Below are positions 8,997 through 17,769 of a stretch of DNA of 64,000 nt, piece by piece (the stretch's first letter is position 1; each line of letters begins with the position of its first letter). The DNA lies in NCBI RefSeq assembly GCF_005048155.1, contig NZ_SUMB01000004.1, positions 558,001 to 622,000 on the forward strand. Reading direction: 5' to 3'. The stretch comes from Streptomyces piniterrae. GTDB taxonomy: Bacteria > Actinomycetota > Actinomycetes > Streptomycetales > Streptomycetaceae. The notes beneath the pieces were generated by a model. That model made no database searches. It had not been told where the DNA came from and saw only the letters and a program-made list of their open reading frames with translations. The position numbers were made by a program, and so were the translations under genes.

Positions 8997-9296
8997 GCCG
9001 TCACGTTACGCGGCGCCGAACACCCGAACCAGGCCTGTGGATAACTCCAGAGGTCTAGTCCACGCAAGGTCGACCCGAGCGGCTCAACGAAAGCCGCCAT
9101 TCGCCTGAGGGCCCGTTACGCATGTGCAACGCCGGTGAAATGACCGCCGGGGATATTCGCCAAAAGGGGTGACGCCTCTGCTGGCATCTCCGTATTGTCT
9201 GCTCGCGCCGAGGCCTTTCCCGCCTCGGGATCTCCTCATGAGATCACCCCCCAGGGGCCTGGAACACTCGGCAATGCCTGCACCGAGGGAGCAGTG
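8997..9296. promoter_or_regulatory. Divergent intergenic region of M55 operon and putP-like gene
   Basis: 300 bp without a gene. A plausible forward promoter for the symporter is GTGACG (9169-9174), an 18 nt spacer and TATTGT (9193-9198), which leaves a leader of about 90 nt. No clear palindrome or riboswitch fold was recognised. Confidence 0.4.
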
Positions 9297-10823
9297 GTGA
9301 CACTCCTGATCGTACCGGTCATGATCACATTCGGGATATTTCTCCTCGCCATGGTGGCGGTGGGTTTCTGGACCTACCAGGACACCCTGACGTTCTCCGA
9401 CTTCGCCCTCGGCGGGCGCCGGCTGAGCGCCCCGGTGGCGGCGCTCTCCGCGGGCGCCAGTGACATGTCCGGCTGGCTGTTCCTAGGACTGCCCGGCGCC
9501 GTGTACGCGGCCGGGATCGGCGCCACCTGGATCGCCGTCGGCCTGGCCGTCGGCACCTATCTCAACTGGCGCCTGGTGGCACCGAGGCTGCGCACGTACA
9601 CCGAACTGGCCGGCGACGCCAAAACCCTCTCGTCCTATCTGGAGGAGCGGTTCGAGGACACCAGCCGGCTGCTGCGGGTGCTCTCGGCGACCGTCATCGT
9701 CGTGTTCTTCACCGTCTACGTCGCCAGCGGCCTCATCGCCGGCGGTGTGCTGTTCGACGGGATCTTCGGCGGCGGCTTCGAGTTCGCGGTCACCGTCTTC
9801 GCCGTGGTCATCGTCGTCTACACCGTCCTCGGCGGCTTCCGCGCGGTGAGTCTGACGCACTCCGTGCAGGCCACGGTGATGTTCTGCGCGGCGGTGGCCC
9901 TCCCGGCGATCGCCATCACCACGCTGGGCGGCTTCGGCGCGCTGCACGGCGCACTCGCCGACCAGAGCGCGTCCCTGCTGGACATGGGCGCCAAGGCCGG
10001 CTTCGACGGCACCCGGTGGTCGGCCGGCGAACCGCTGAGCGCGGTCGCGGTGATCTCCCTGCTCGCCTGGGGCCTGGGCTACTTCGGCCAGCCGCACATC
10101 CTGGTGCGCTTCATGAGCATCCGCAGCACACAGGAGATCCCCCGGGCCCGCCGCATCGGCGTCAGCTGGGTGGTCGTCTGCCTGGCGGGTGCCTCGCTCG
10201 TCGGACTGGTGGGCATCGCCGCACTCGACCAGCCACTGGAAAACCCGGAGACCGTCTTCATCGCGCTCTCCGCCCAGCTGGTCAACCCCTGGGTCGCAGG
10301 CCTCCTGCTCGTCGCCGTACTGGCCGCCATCAAGTCCACCGCGGACAGCCAGCTGCTGGTGTCGGCGATGGCCCTCACCGAGGACTTCTACCGGGCGTTC
10401 GTCAAGCGGCAGGCCTCGGACGCGGCGATGGTCCTCGCGGCCCGCGCCACGGTCGTCGCCGTCGCGCTGGTGGCCTATGTCATCGCCCTCAGCGGCGGCG
10501 CCGTCCTGGACATCGTCGCCTACGCCTGGGCCGGCTTCGGCGCCGCCTTCGGCCCCGTGATCCTGCTGTCCCTCTACTGGCCCCGTATGACCCGGGCCGG
10601 GGCGATGGCCGGCATCGTGACCGGGGCGATCACCGTCGTCATGTGGAAGCACATCGACCCGCTCCTCGGACCGCTGCAGTCCGGCGTCTACGAGATGGTG
10701 CCGGGCGTGCTCGCGGCCACCGCGGCGGCGCTGATCTTCGGCAAGTTCGTCGGCCGCCCGCCGCGCCGCAACTGGTCGGGCCCCATGGAGCGGAGGGCTC
10801 CCGCGTCGGTGCCGATCGGCTGA
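9297..10823 (+). CDS. putP: Sodium/solute symporter, PutP (proline) type
   Basis: 508 residues, an integral membrane protein of the SSS family with about 13 membrane spans. PutP-like signatures include the early SDFALGGRRL stretch, SAGASDMSGW in TM2, the GYFGQPHILVRFM segment and the STADSQLLV region of TM8 that lines the sodium site. It would import proline or a related solute with Na+. GTG 9297 is chosen over an upstream ATG at 9195 because GAGGGA lies 6 nt before it and the protein then starts directly with TM1. It stands alone; no PutA gene is nearby. Confidence 0.85.
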   Translation: MTLLIVPVMITFGIFLLAMVAVGFWTYQDTLTFSDFALGGRRLSAPVAALSAGASDMSGWLFLGLPGAVYAAGIGATWIAVGLAVGTYLNWRLVAPRLRTYTELAGDAKTLSSYLEERFEDTSRLLRVLSATVIVVFFTVYVASGLIAGGVLFDGIFGGGFEFAVTVFAVVIVVYTVLGGFRAVSLTHSVQATVMFCAAVALPAIAITTLGGFGALHGALADQSASLLDMGAKAGFDGTRWSAGEPLSAVAVISLLAWGLGYFGQPHILVRFMSIRSTQEIPRARRIGVSWVVVCLAGASLVGLVGIAALDQPLENPETVFIALSAQLVNPWVAGLLLVAVLAAIKSTADSQLLVSAMALTEDFYRAFVKRQASDAAMVLAARATVVAVALVAYVIALSGGAVLDIVAYAWAGFGAAFGPVILLSLYWPRMTRAGAMAGIVTGAITVVMWKHIDPLLGPLQSGVYEMVPGVLAATAAALIFGKFVGRPPRRNWSGPMERRAPASVPIG

Positions 10824-10919
10824 CGCCGGCAGCCTCCGTCGACGGGTGCCGCCGCACCGGCTCCGTAACGTGGCTCACCCCCGGCAACCACCACCCCCAC
10901 CCAACGCGTCTTTCCGGCC

Positions 10920-11711
10920 ATGGCCGCGATCGTCGTCCCCGCCCGGCAGCTCCTGCTGTTCGCCAAGCTCCAGTCCCGGTGCTGTGCCTTCGCCGTCGCG
11001 CTGCTCTCCGGGGTGGCGGTCTCGGCGCTGGCGCCACGGCTGCCGGTGGCCAGATATGACCTGCTGCTCGTCTACGGCGTGCTGCTCACCCTGCTTTTCC
11101 GCATGCGCGGCTGGGAGTCCGGACGCGATACGGCGGTCATCGCGGTGTGCCACGTGATCGGGCTCGCCTTCGAACTCGTCAAGGTCTCCCTGGGCTCCTG
11201 GAGCTACCCGGAGCCCGCGATCCTGAAGTTCGCCGGCGTACCGCTGTACGGCGGCTTCCTCTACGCCGCGGTCGGCAGCTACGTCTGTCGCGCCTGGCGG
11301 CTGATGGACCTGGAACTCATCCGCTACCGCCCCCGCGCCACAGGGGCGGTGGCCGCGGCCATCTACCTCAACTTCTTCACCCACCACTGGCTGCCCGATG
11401 TGCGCTGGCCGCTCGCCGCACTGCTGATCGCGGTCACCGCCGGGACGTCCGTACGCTTCACCGTCGGCGGTGCGCGCTACCGCATGCCGCTGGCGCTCTC
11501 CTTCACCCTGATCGGCTTCTTCCTGTGGCTGGCCGAGAACATCGCCACCTACGTGGGCGCCTGGCGCTACCCGTACCAGCTCCACGGCTGGCAGCCGGTC
11601 TCCCCGGAGAAGTTCGGCGCCTGGGCGCTGCTGATCAGCGTCACGTTTGTGCTGGTGGCGGTGGCGCGACGGCGCACGGAGGTCAGCCGGGGCAAGCCGG
11701 GCGGGACGTGA
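10920..11711 (+). CDS. DUF817 family membrane protein
   Basis: 263 residues with about eight predicted membrane helices. The segment WSYPEPAILKFAGVPLYGGF, the following AAVGSYVCRAWRL and the FFLWLAENIATY helix are characteristic of DUF817 proteins, which have no assigned function. The ATG at 10920 has only a weak RBS. The last 29 nt overlap the end of the convergent reverse gene at 11683, so the two mRNAs have complementary 3' ends. Confidence 0.8.
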   Translation: MAAIVVPARQLLLFAKLQSRCCAFAVALLSGVAVSALAPRLPVARYDLLLVYGVLLTLLFRMRGWESGRDTAVIAVCHVIGLAFELVKVSLGSWSYPEPAILKFAGVPLYGGFLYAAVGSYVCRAWRLMDLELIRYRPRATGAVAAAIYLNFFTHHWLPDVRWPLAALLIAVTAGTSVRFTVGGARYRMPLALSFTLIGFFLWLAENIATYVGAWRYPYQLHGWQPVSPEKFGAWALLISVTFVLVAVARRRTEVSRGKPGGT

Positions 11712-12240
11712 CCCACCGCCGGTTCACCTCCCAGATGTCGCCCTCGGGGGTCGCGCCGCGCAGACCGTGGAGGGTCTCGGGGCCGGCGAGGGCCGGCAGG
11801 GCGGAGTGGCGCAGCGAGGCGAAGGCCAGGGTGCGGGCCGGGTTCCAGTCGGTGCTGTGGCGCAGGCGGCGGCTCATCTGGGCCCAGCCGACCGGGGCCG
11901 CGGCCACCACCCAGGCGTCCGGCGTCTGGGCGGTCAGCCGTCGGGCCGGGCGCAGCCAGGAGGCGGCCGTTTCGGGCCAGTCGACGACCATGAGGGTCCG
12001 GTGGCCCCGTGCCCGCCAGGTGGCGGCGAAGGCTTCCGCGGCGGCGCGGGAGGCGGCGTCGCGGCTGTGGCCGACCGCGACGGTCTCGACGCGTGGCTTC
12101 GCGGCGGTCAACAGCCCTATGAGGGCGGCGAGTTCGGCCTGTGTGTGCGGGGCGGGCGGCGGCAGTTCGCCGTAGTGGGCCAGCTCCTCGGCGGCGATCA
12201 GGGGCGACCGGTCCGGCTCGTACGCGTCACGCGGCGTCAT
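11683..12240 (-). CDS. Uncharacterised protein in an alkylation-repair gene set
   Basis: About 185 residues from ATG 12240 (an ATG at 12261 is also possible). No family is recognised. It is soluble, rich in Ala, Arg and Trp, with an alternating strand/helix pattern (TVAVGHSRD, RTLMVVDWPE, DAWVVAAAPVGW) that could be a small Rossmann-like fold. Its start overlaps the 2OG oxygenase gene by 14 nt, so it is probably translated with it. The company it keeps (oxygenase plus O6-alkylguanine methyltransferase) suggests a role in the same stress response, but nothing in the sequence shows the chemistry. Confidence 0.7.
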   Translation of the reverse strand: MTPRDAYEPDRSPLIAAEELAHYGELPPPAPHTQAELAALIGLLTAAKPRVETVAVGHSRDAASRAAAEAFAATWRARGHRTLMVVDWPETAASWLRPARRLTAQTPDAWVVAAAPVGWAQMSRRLRHSTDWNPARTLAFASLRHSALPALAGPETLHGLRGATPEGDIWEVNRRWVTSRPACPG

Positions 12241-12955
12241 GGAAGACCAGCCCCAGCGCATGCCGCCGCCCCGAGCGGACGGTGCTCACGCCGTGCCGCA
12301 TGGCGCCGGCGGACCAGCCGCGTTTGCCGGCGACGGGGCGGTCCCGGGTGGTGAAGATCAGGCCGTGGCCCTGGCGCAGCACGGTGCTGGTACCCCGGGA
12401 CTGGGCACGGGGCCGCTGTTCGACGAGCAAAAACTCGCCGCCGGTGTAGTCGGTGCCGTACTCGTCCAGGCCGATGACGACCTGGAGCGGGAAGAGCATC
12501 TCGCCGAAGACGTCGCGGTGCAGGGCGTTCCAGTCGCCCGCCCCGTAGCGCAGCAGGATCTGCGCCGAGCGGCTCTGGCCCGCCTCATGGCACATCTCCA
12601 GCCACTCCTCCAGGCTGTCCGGCCAGGGCGCCGGACGGCCGAGCCGGGTGGCCCAGTCGCGGGCGATGGTCAGCAGCCGCGGATAGAACGCGGCGCGCAG
12701 TCCGGCGATCTGCTCGGGGAGAGCATGGCTGAAGTAGCGGTACTGGCCGGAGCCGAAGCGGTGCCGGGCCATGTCGATGGTGTTCCGGAACAGCTCGGGC
12801 CGCTCGTAGAGGCCCGCGATGTCGCGGCACTCGCCGGGGGTGAGCAGCTGCGGGGTCAGCGCGCACCCGTAGGCGTCCAGCTCTCCCGCCAGCGCGGCCC
12901 AGTCGGCGGCGGCGACGTGCTGTCCGGCCTGCGCGGCTGCGGTGTCGGTGGTCAT
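12227..12955 (-). CDS. 2OG-Fe(II) oxygenase
   Basis: 242 residues. The facial triad of 2-oxoglutarate-dependent dioxygenases is visible: HRD (His146, Asp148) and a distal His221 (MRHGVSTV), with a downstream Arg near 230 for 2-oxoglutarate binding. The family (COG3826-like) occurs beside ada/ogt genes in several bacteria, but its substrate is not settled; direct base dealkylation, as by AlkB, is one possibility. It lies 19 bp after the ogt-like gene on the same strand. The ATG at 12955 has a GGGACGAC stretch as a weak RBS. Confidence 0.85.
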   Translation of the reverse strand: MTTDTAAAQAGQHVAAADWAALAGELDAYGCALTPQLLTPGECRDIAGLYERPELFRNTIDMARHRFGSGQYRYFSHALPEQIAGLRAAFYPRLLTIARDWATRLGRPAPWPDSLEEWLEMCHEAGQSRSAQILLRYGAGDWNALHRDVFGEMLFPLQVVIGLDEYGTDYTGGEFLLVEQRPRAQSRGTSTVLRQGHGLIFTTRDRPVAGKRGWSAGAMRHGVSTVRSGRRHALGLVFHDAA

Positions 12956-12974
12956 GTCGTCGTCCCGTCGGGTC

Positions 12975-13481
12975 TCAGGCCGCCTGGGTGGCGCCTTCGA
13001 GCAGCAGCAGCCGCTGCTTGCGCTCCAGGCCGCCGGCGTAGCCGGTGAGCGCGCCATTGGCGCCGATCACGCGGTGGCAGGGCCGTACGACGAGCAGCGG
13101 GTTGGACCCGATCGCGGTGCCGACGGCACGGACCGCGGCACGCGGGGCGCCGATCCGCGTGGCGATCTCGCCGTAGGTGCAGGTCTTGCCGTACGGGATG
13201 GCTTCGAGGGCCTGCCAGACCCGCCGCTGGAAGTCGGAGCCACCGGTGACGTACTCGATGTCGAAGCGGGTGCGGGTGCCCTCGAAATACGCGGTGAGCT
13301 GGGCGGCGATGCCGGCGAAGGCCGCCGCATCCTCGGTCCAGCCGTCCTGCACGGTGACGCCGCGCTTCTGTCCGGGGACGGACAACGAGGCGAGCGCGGT
13401 GCCGCCGGCGGCGGTGGCGGACTTCTCGCCCACCAGCAACAGCTCACCCAGCGGGCTGTCGATTGTCGTGTAGACCGTCAT
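12975..13481 (-). CDS. ogt: Methylated-DNA--[protein]-cysteine S-methyltransferase
   Basis: 168 residues. A suicide repair protein that takes alkyl groups from O6-alkylguanine onto its own cysteine. The active-site motif PCHRV (Cys135) and the helix-turn-helix segment around PYGKTCTYGEIA are intact. The N-terminal domain is short. The start ATG has AGGAAGGA upstream. It is first in a three-gene reverse set with the 2OG oxygenase and an unknown protein. A second, diverged copy with its own AdaA-AlkA partner lies at 56892. Confidence 0.93.
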   Translation of the reverse strand: MTVYTTIDSPLGELLLVGEKSATAAGGTALASLSVPGQKRGVTVQDGWTEDAAAFAGIAAQLTAYFEGTRTRFDIEYVTGGSDFQRRVWQALEAIPYGKTCTYGEIATRIGAPRAAVRAVGTAIGSNPLLVVRPCHRVIGANGALTGYAGGLERKQRLLLLEGATQAA

Positions 13482-13766
13482 CGGTCCGGTCCTTCCTGAG
13501 GTTCAGCGCCGGGTCGTGCCGCGCTGCGTGGTGCTCCCGATCTGTTCAAGGACAACTCTGCGGGTCTCGGGCGGGCGTGTCTGGCGGGAATCGGACATCG
13601 CGCTGTGAGCCGGGCGTGCTCGTGCTACAGCCTTTCCGACAAGGGATCCAGGGATCCAGTGGGGTGATCTTTGGGTGCGCGCCAGGCCGAAAGGACGGTG
13701 ACGGGGAGGACAGAGGGTGAGGGGGAGGACAGAGGCTGACCACCGACTCAGCTTTCAGGAGGATTC
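13482..13766. repeat. Intergenic region with 19-bp tandem duplication
   Basis: 285 bp without a gene. A 19-bp unit, GGTGACGGGGAGGACAGAG (13697-13715), is repeated directly once at 13716-13734 with one mismatch. Just upstream GGGATCCAG occurs twice in tandem (about 13643-13661). These repeats lie in the likely promoter/leader of the secreted small protein at 13767. Confidence 0.6.
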
Positions 13767-13988
13767 ATGCGTCTCCGTACCACGCTCTTCGCAGTCGCCC
13801 TGACCACCGCCGCCCTGCTCGGCGGCGCGGGTACCGCCGCCGCCGACGGCTTTCCGCTGATGGGCCATCGCAATTCGGGTCCCGGGGAGGGCGGCGCCCG
13901 CGCCCCCGTGCAAGATGGCCCGATCGCGGCTGAGCTGGATCCGACCCCTGGGGCGGTGGTCAGCCGCCTCCTGGGCATGTCGCCCTGA
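13767..13988 (+). CDS. Very small secreted protein of unknown function
   Basis: 73 residues, of which about 27 form a clear signal peptide (MRLRTTLFAVALTTAALLGG, cleavage near GTAAADG). The predicted mature product is only about 46 residues, Gly/Pro-rich, without cysteines. A strong AGGAGG lies 5 nt before the ATG, so translation is real rather than chance. It converges with the FtsX permease gene (29 bp between stops). No family is recognised. It could be a surface peptide or a developmentally expressed exported factor. Confidence 0.7.
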   Translation: MRLRTTLFAVALTTAALLGGAGTAAADGFPLMGHRNSGPGEGGARAPVQDGPIAAELDPTPGAVVSRLLGMSP

Positions 13989-14017
13989 CCCAAATGCGCT
14001 GACCCGTCGGACAAGCC

Positions 14018-16330
14018 CTACAGCACGTCGCTCACCGAATCCGCCAGCTTGCGCCGGGCCGCGCGGGCGGCCGGGAGGGTCGCGACCGCCGCCGCGACCA
14101 GCACCGCGAGCGCGCCGACCAGGAGCAGGATGCCGGTGCCCGGGGGTTGTGCGATGCCGGAGCCCCAGCCACTGGTGCGGCCCTGGAGGTCGATGAGCCA
14201 GTCGGCGGCGGCGACGCCGAGCAATGTGCCGGTCAGTACCGCGGCCAGGGCGATGAAGACGGTGGCCGAGACGATCACCGCAGCGATCTGACGTGGCGTC
14301 AGGCCGACGGCCTTCAGCGCGAGGAGGTCCCGGCCGCGGTCGCGTACGCCCGCGCTGACCGTCGTCGACAATTCCGCCAGGCCGATGAGCACGAGGACGG
14401 AGATCAGGCCGGCGCTGACCGCGCGGACCGCCGACAGCTGGTCGGCGGGGTTGGGGATCTCGCGCACTTCGATACGGCCGCCGGAGGCGTGCGTCAGGGC
14501 GTCGCGGACCTCTGCGGGGTCGGCTCCCGGGCGGAGCACGAGATGGTAGAAGCCGGTCTGCAATGCCGGGTCGCCGTCGCGCAGGGTGTCCAGGCCGGTG
14601 GAGATGACCCGGCCGGCGTCGGCGGGCTCGATACTGCGGCCGACGATGTGCAGGACATGCGGCCGCCCGGCGACGGTCATCCGTACCCAGTCGCCGACGT
14701 GGGCGTCCAGGAGGTCGAGCAGGCCCTGACCGGCGATCGCCTCGTCGGGGCCGTGCGCGGCGCGTCCCTCCACGATGGAGAAGGGGTAGGGCTGTGCGTC
14801 GGTGCCGAGGCCGCGCAGTGTGATGGTGCCGGTCTGGCCCGGCACCAGGGCCTGGACCTCGGCTCCCGGATAGGCGGTGACCTCGGGGCGGTCCGCGAGC
14901 CGCTGCCGCAGCTCCTGCTCGCCGAGGCTGTCGGAGCGGGCGGTGAGGGCGGCGGGCAGGCCGACGGCCTCGGGATGGGCGGAGAACCGGTCCAGGGTGG
15001 ACCAGGCGCCGAGCGCGATGGTGATCAGCAGCAGCGGGACGGCCAGCCGGCCCACCGCCGCCACCGCGCGCAGCGGCCGGTGGAAGGCGCCCCGCCAGCC
15101 GAGGACCAGGGCGGGCGGGACCCTGAGCCCGAGCGCCCGCCGGGTCGTACCGGTCATCCGGCGGCCGCTCGCCACGGCGGCGCGGGCGACCGGCACCGGC
15201 GGTACGCGCCCGGCCCGCCAGGCCGCCAGCCAGGTCGCCGAGCCGATGAAGACGACCACCCCGCCGGAGATGGCGAAGGGCAGCCAGGCGTGCCCGGGGA
15301 GCCGCTGCCACAGGGTGATCGCCTCGCCGATCCGGCCTGGCACGACGGTGCCGAGCGTCTCGGTCAGCAGCACACCGACCGCGACGCCCAGCAGCGCGAA
15401 GCCGAGATGCAGCGCGAGGAACATCCGGACCACCTGGGCGGGGGTGAATCCGACGGCCTTGAGGATGGCGATGTCCCGTAGGTGGCCGCGGACCCGGGTG
15501 CTGATGGCGCCGCCGACCGCGAGGGCCGCGGCGATCAGCGCGCCGAGCCCGAAGAGGCCGAGCAGCCGTCCGAGGAGCTGGTTGTCGCCCTCGGCCTCCG
15601 CTTTGGCCTGCCGCCAGGTGGAGACATCGGTGATCTGGTCGGCGCCGAGTTGGGTGACCGCCCGCTGGACGACGTAGTCGGTGTCCTCCGGGTCCCCCAG
15701 CTGCAGGCCGATGGTCTGGCCGCGCTGGTCGGGGCCGGCGTGCGCGGCGGCGAGGGCCTTGGGGAGGACCCAGGCCACGCCAGGGGTCTCGCCCGCGCGG
15801 AAGGCGGCCTCCGCGGTGTCCGCGACGCCGACCACCCGCAGGGGCGCCGGGAAGCCGCTCAGGGCGATGGAGTCCCCCGGCTCGGCCCACAGGGCATGGG
15901 CGACCGAGGCGTCCAGCACGATGCCGTTGACGGCGCCCGCGTCGGTGCGCGGGTCGAGCCAGCGGCCCTCGGCGATCTGCGGTGCGGCGGTCTCCGGGCG
16001 CTTGGGCGTGCCGCGCAGCTCCAACGTCGCCTTGGCGCCGCCGAGTTGGAGGCTGGCGGTGGTGCGGACCGTACGGTACGGGCCGGCGGCGGCGCGTACC
16101 TCGTCGAGATCGGCCAGCGATGTGGCCGGGGCGCCGGCCTGGGCGTGGATCCAGACGTGGGCGCCGGAGGACTGGGTGAAGACCCGCTGCCAGGGGTCGG
16201 TGGCGTACGCGAAGAGGGCGGTCGCCAGCAGCAGGGAGATGGTGATGCCGGCGGTCGCCAGCACGATGAGCACCGCCGCGGCGCGGTTCGCTCTGAGGTG
16301 CGCGTGTGTCCAGCGCGCCGCTGCTCGCAC
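14018..16330 (-). CDS. FtsX-like ABC transporter permease (MacB type)
   Basis: 770 residues. There is one N-terminal membrane helix, a large extracytoplasmic domain, then three helices near residues 245-360 (first FtsX domain), a second helix (about 440-465), another outer domain and a final FtsX-like three-helix block at the C-terminus. This duplicated arrangement is typical of type VII (mechanotransmission) exporters. The GTG at 16330 lies 4 nt after the stop of the ATPase gene, so translation is probably coupled. The operon is PadR-ATPase-permease. The substrate may be a peptide or antibiotic, or it may act on the envelope. Confidence 0.9.
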   Translation of the reverse strand: MRAAARWTHAHLRANRAAAVLIVLATAGITISLLLATALFAYATDPWQRVFTQSSGAHVWIHAQAGAPATSLADLDEVRAAAGPYRTVRTTASLQLGGAKATLELRGTPKRPETAAPQIAEGRWLDPRTDAGAVNGIVLDASVAHALWAEPGDSIALSGFPAPLRVVGVADTAEAAFRAGETPGVAWVLPKALAAAHAGPDQRGQTIGLQLGDPEDTDYVVQRAVTQLGADQITDVSTWRQAKAEAEGDNQLLGRLLGLFGLGALIAAALAVGGAISTRVRGHLRDIAILKAVGFTPAQVVRMFLALHLGFALLGVAVGVLLTETLGTVVPGRIGEAITLWQRLPGHAWLPFAISGGVVVFIGSATWLAAWRAGRVPPVPVARAAVASGRRMTGTTRRALGLRVPPALVLGWRGAFHRPLRAVAAVGRLAVPLLLITIALGAWSTLDRFSAHPEAVGLPAALTARSDSLGEQELRQRLADRPEVTAYPGAEVQALVPGQTGTITLRGLGTDAQPYPFSIVEGRAAHGPDEAIAGQGLLDLLDAHVGDWVRMTVAGRPHVLHIVGRSIEPADAGRVISTGLDTLRDGDPALQTGFYHLVLRPGADPAEVRDALTHASGGRIEVREIPNPADQLSAVRAVSAGLISVLVLIGLAELSTTVSAGVRDRGRDLLALKAVGLTPRQIAAVIVSATVFIALAAVLTGTLLGVAAADWLIDLQGRTSGWGSGIAQPPGTGILLLVGALAVLVAAAVATLPAARAARRKLADSVSDVL

Positions 16331-16334
16331 GGTG

Positions 16335-17096
16335 TCAGCCCTTGAGCTTGAGGACGTCGGTCACACCGGCCTCCGGGCGCGTACGGCCGCCACCGAGGTG
16401 CGCGTCGTCGGCCACCTGGCCGTCGAAGAAGCTGATCACCCGGTCGGCGGCGCTCGCCATCCGCGCGTCATGGGTGACCAGCAGGATCGTCTGGCCACGC
16501 TGGTGGAAACGGGTGAGCAGCCGCAGCACCTCGCGGGTGCCCTTGCTGTCGAGGCTGCCGGCGGGTTCGTCGGCGAGCAGCAGGCTGGGGGCGTTGACCA
16601 GCGCGCGGGCCAGCGCGACGCGCTGTTGCTCACCGCCGGACAGCTCGCTCGGGGTGAAGTTCTCCTTGCCCGCCAGCCCGAGCTCTTCGAGCAGCTCGAT
16701 GCGGTCCGCGCGGGCTTTGCGGGGGGAGCGGCCGGCCAGCAGCGCGGGCAGCTCGACATTGTCGGCGACGCTGAGGTTGGAGACCAGGTTGAAGAACTGG
16801 AAGACGATGCCGATGTGGCTGCGGCGCAGCGTGGCCCAGCGGGCCTCGCTGTAGGAGTCGACCTGGCGGCCGTCGAGCCAGATGGAGCCGGTGTCGGGCC
16901 GGTCGAGGCCGCCGAGGAGGTGCAGCAGGGTGGATTTGCCCGCGCCGGAGGGACCCGTGATCGCGACGAATTCGCCGCGCTCGACGCTGAGGTCGACACC
17001 GCGCACCGCGTGGACCGGTGCGGTGCCTTCCGGCCGGTACGTCTTGACCAGGCCGGCTGCCCGCAGTATCGGCCCGGACGGCTCGTCCCGGTTCAT
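16335..17096 (-). CDS. ABC transporter ATP-binding protein (LolD/MacB type)
   Basis: 253 residues with all nucleotide-binding motifs: Walker A GPSGAGKS (48-55), Q-loop Gln100, signature LSGGE (152-156), Walker B LLLADEP with catalytic Glu178, and H-loop THD. It energises the FtsX-like permease encoded next. ATG 17096 overlaps the PadR stop codon in an ATGA arrangement, which couples the transporter to its regulator. Confidence 0.95.
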   Translation of the reverse strand: MNRDEPSGPILRAAGLVKTYRPEGTAPVHAVRGVDLSVERGEFVAITGPSGAGKSTLLHLLGGLDRPDTGSIWLDGRQVDSYSEARWATLRRSHIGIVFQFFNLVSNLSVADNVELPALLAGRSPRKARADRIELLEELGLAGKENFTPSELSGGEQQRVALARALVNAPSLLLADEPAGSLDSKGTREVLRLLTRFHQRGQTILLVTHDARMASAADRVISFFDGQVADDAHLGGGRTRPEAGVTDVLKLKG

Positions 17097-17599
17097 TCCA
17101 ACTCCTCCTGACAACGCTCCAGCCAGTCCAGATCCGCCTGGAGATGCAGCATCGCGCCCTCGATCAGCAGCTGCGCGACCCGGTTGTCCCGGTCCTCGAC
17201 CGCGGCGAGCTTGGACAGGTCGCGCATGGTGTTGAGGTAGTGCCGGCGCTGCTTGTTGATCAGGGCGATGGGGTTCGCGGTCCCGGTGCGGGGAGCGAGC
17301 GCGAGCTTCATGAAGAACTCGTCCCGTACCCGCGGCTCGGCGGTGGGTTCCTCGAACCATGCGTCGACCGTCTCGCGTCCCGCCGCGGTGATCCGGTAGA
17401 TGCGCTTGTTGGGGCGGTCGGACTGCTCGACATCCTCTCCCTCGATCAGGCCCGCCTTCTCCAGCCTGCCGAGGGTGACGTAGATCTGCCCGACGTTCGG
17501 CTGAGGGTATGCCGCCCCCAGGAGGTTCTCAAGGGCCTGTTTGAGTTCATAACCGTGTGCGGGGCCGCTGGTCAGCAGCGCCAGGAGTGCCAGCCGCAC
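17093..17599 (-). CDS. PadR family transcriptional regulator
   Basis: 168 residues. The N-terminal winged helix begins immediately (LALLALLTSGPAHGYEL), with NVGQIYVTLGRLEKAGLIE forming the recognition helix and wing. The Vir-C-like C-terminal helices mediate dimerisation (NKQRRHYLNTMRDL). PadR-regulated ABC operons usually respond to the exported compound. The GTG at 17599 is preceded by GAGGGAGAG. It is first in the operon with the ATPase and permease, so autoregulation is likely. Confidence 0.92.
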   Translation of the reverse strand: MRLALLALLTSGPAHGYELKQALENLLGAAYPQPNVGQIYVTLGRLEKAGLIEGEDVEQSDRPNKRIYRITAAGRETVDAWFEEPTAEPRVRDEFFMKLALAPRTGTANPIALINKQRRHYLNTMRDLSKLAAVEDRDNRVAQLLIEGAMLHLQADLDWLERCQEELE

Positions 17600-17769
17600 G
17601 CTCTCCCTCTCCCTCCCCGCGGTACCCGTCGGTTAACTGAACTCGTCCGGGTGTGACCCGGTTCGCCGTCGTATCTTCCTGAGACATCTAGTATCCCGCA
17701 TGCCTAACAGGTATACAGGGGTCGGCCGTCGGGCCAGTGTCAAGGTCGACGCCTGTACGAGGAGGAGCC

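Noticed and set aside
17700..17769. Promoter from TTGACA-like sequence upstream of the PadR gene on the reverse strand
   Set aside because: The distance to the best -10 (about 22 nt) is too long, and no PadR-type dyad was convincing.
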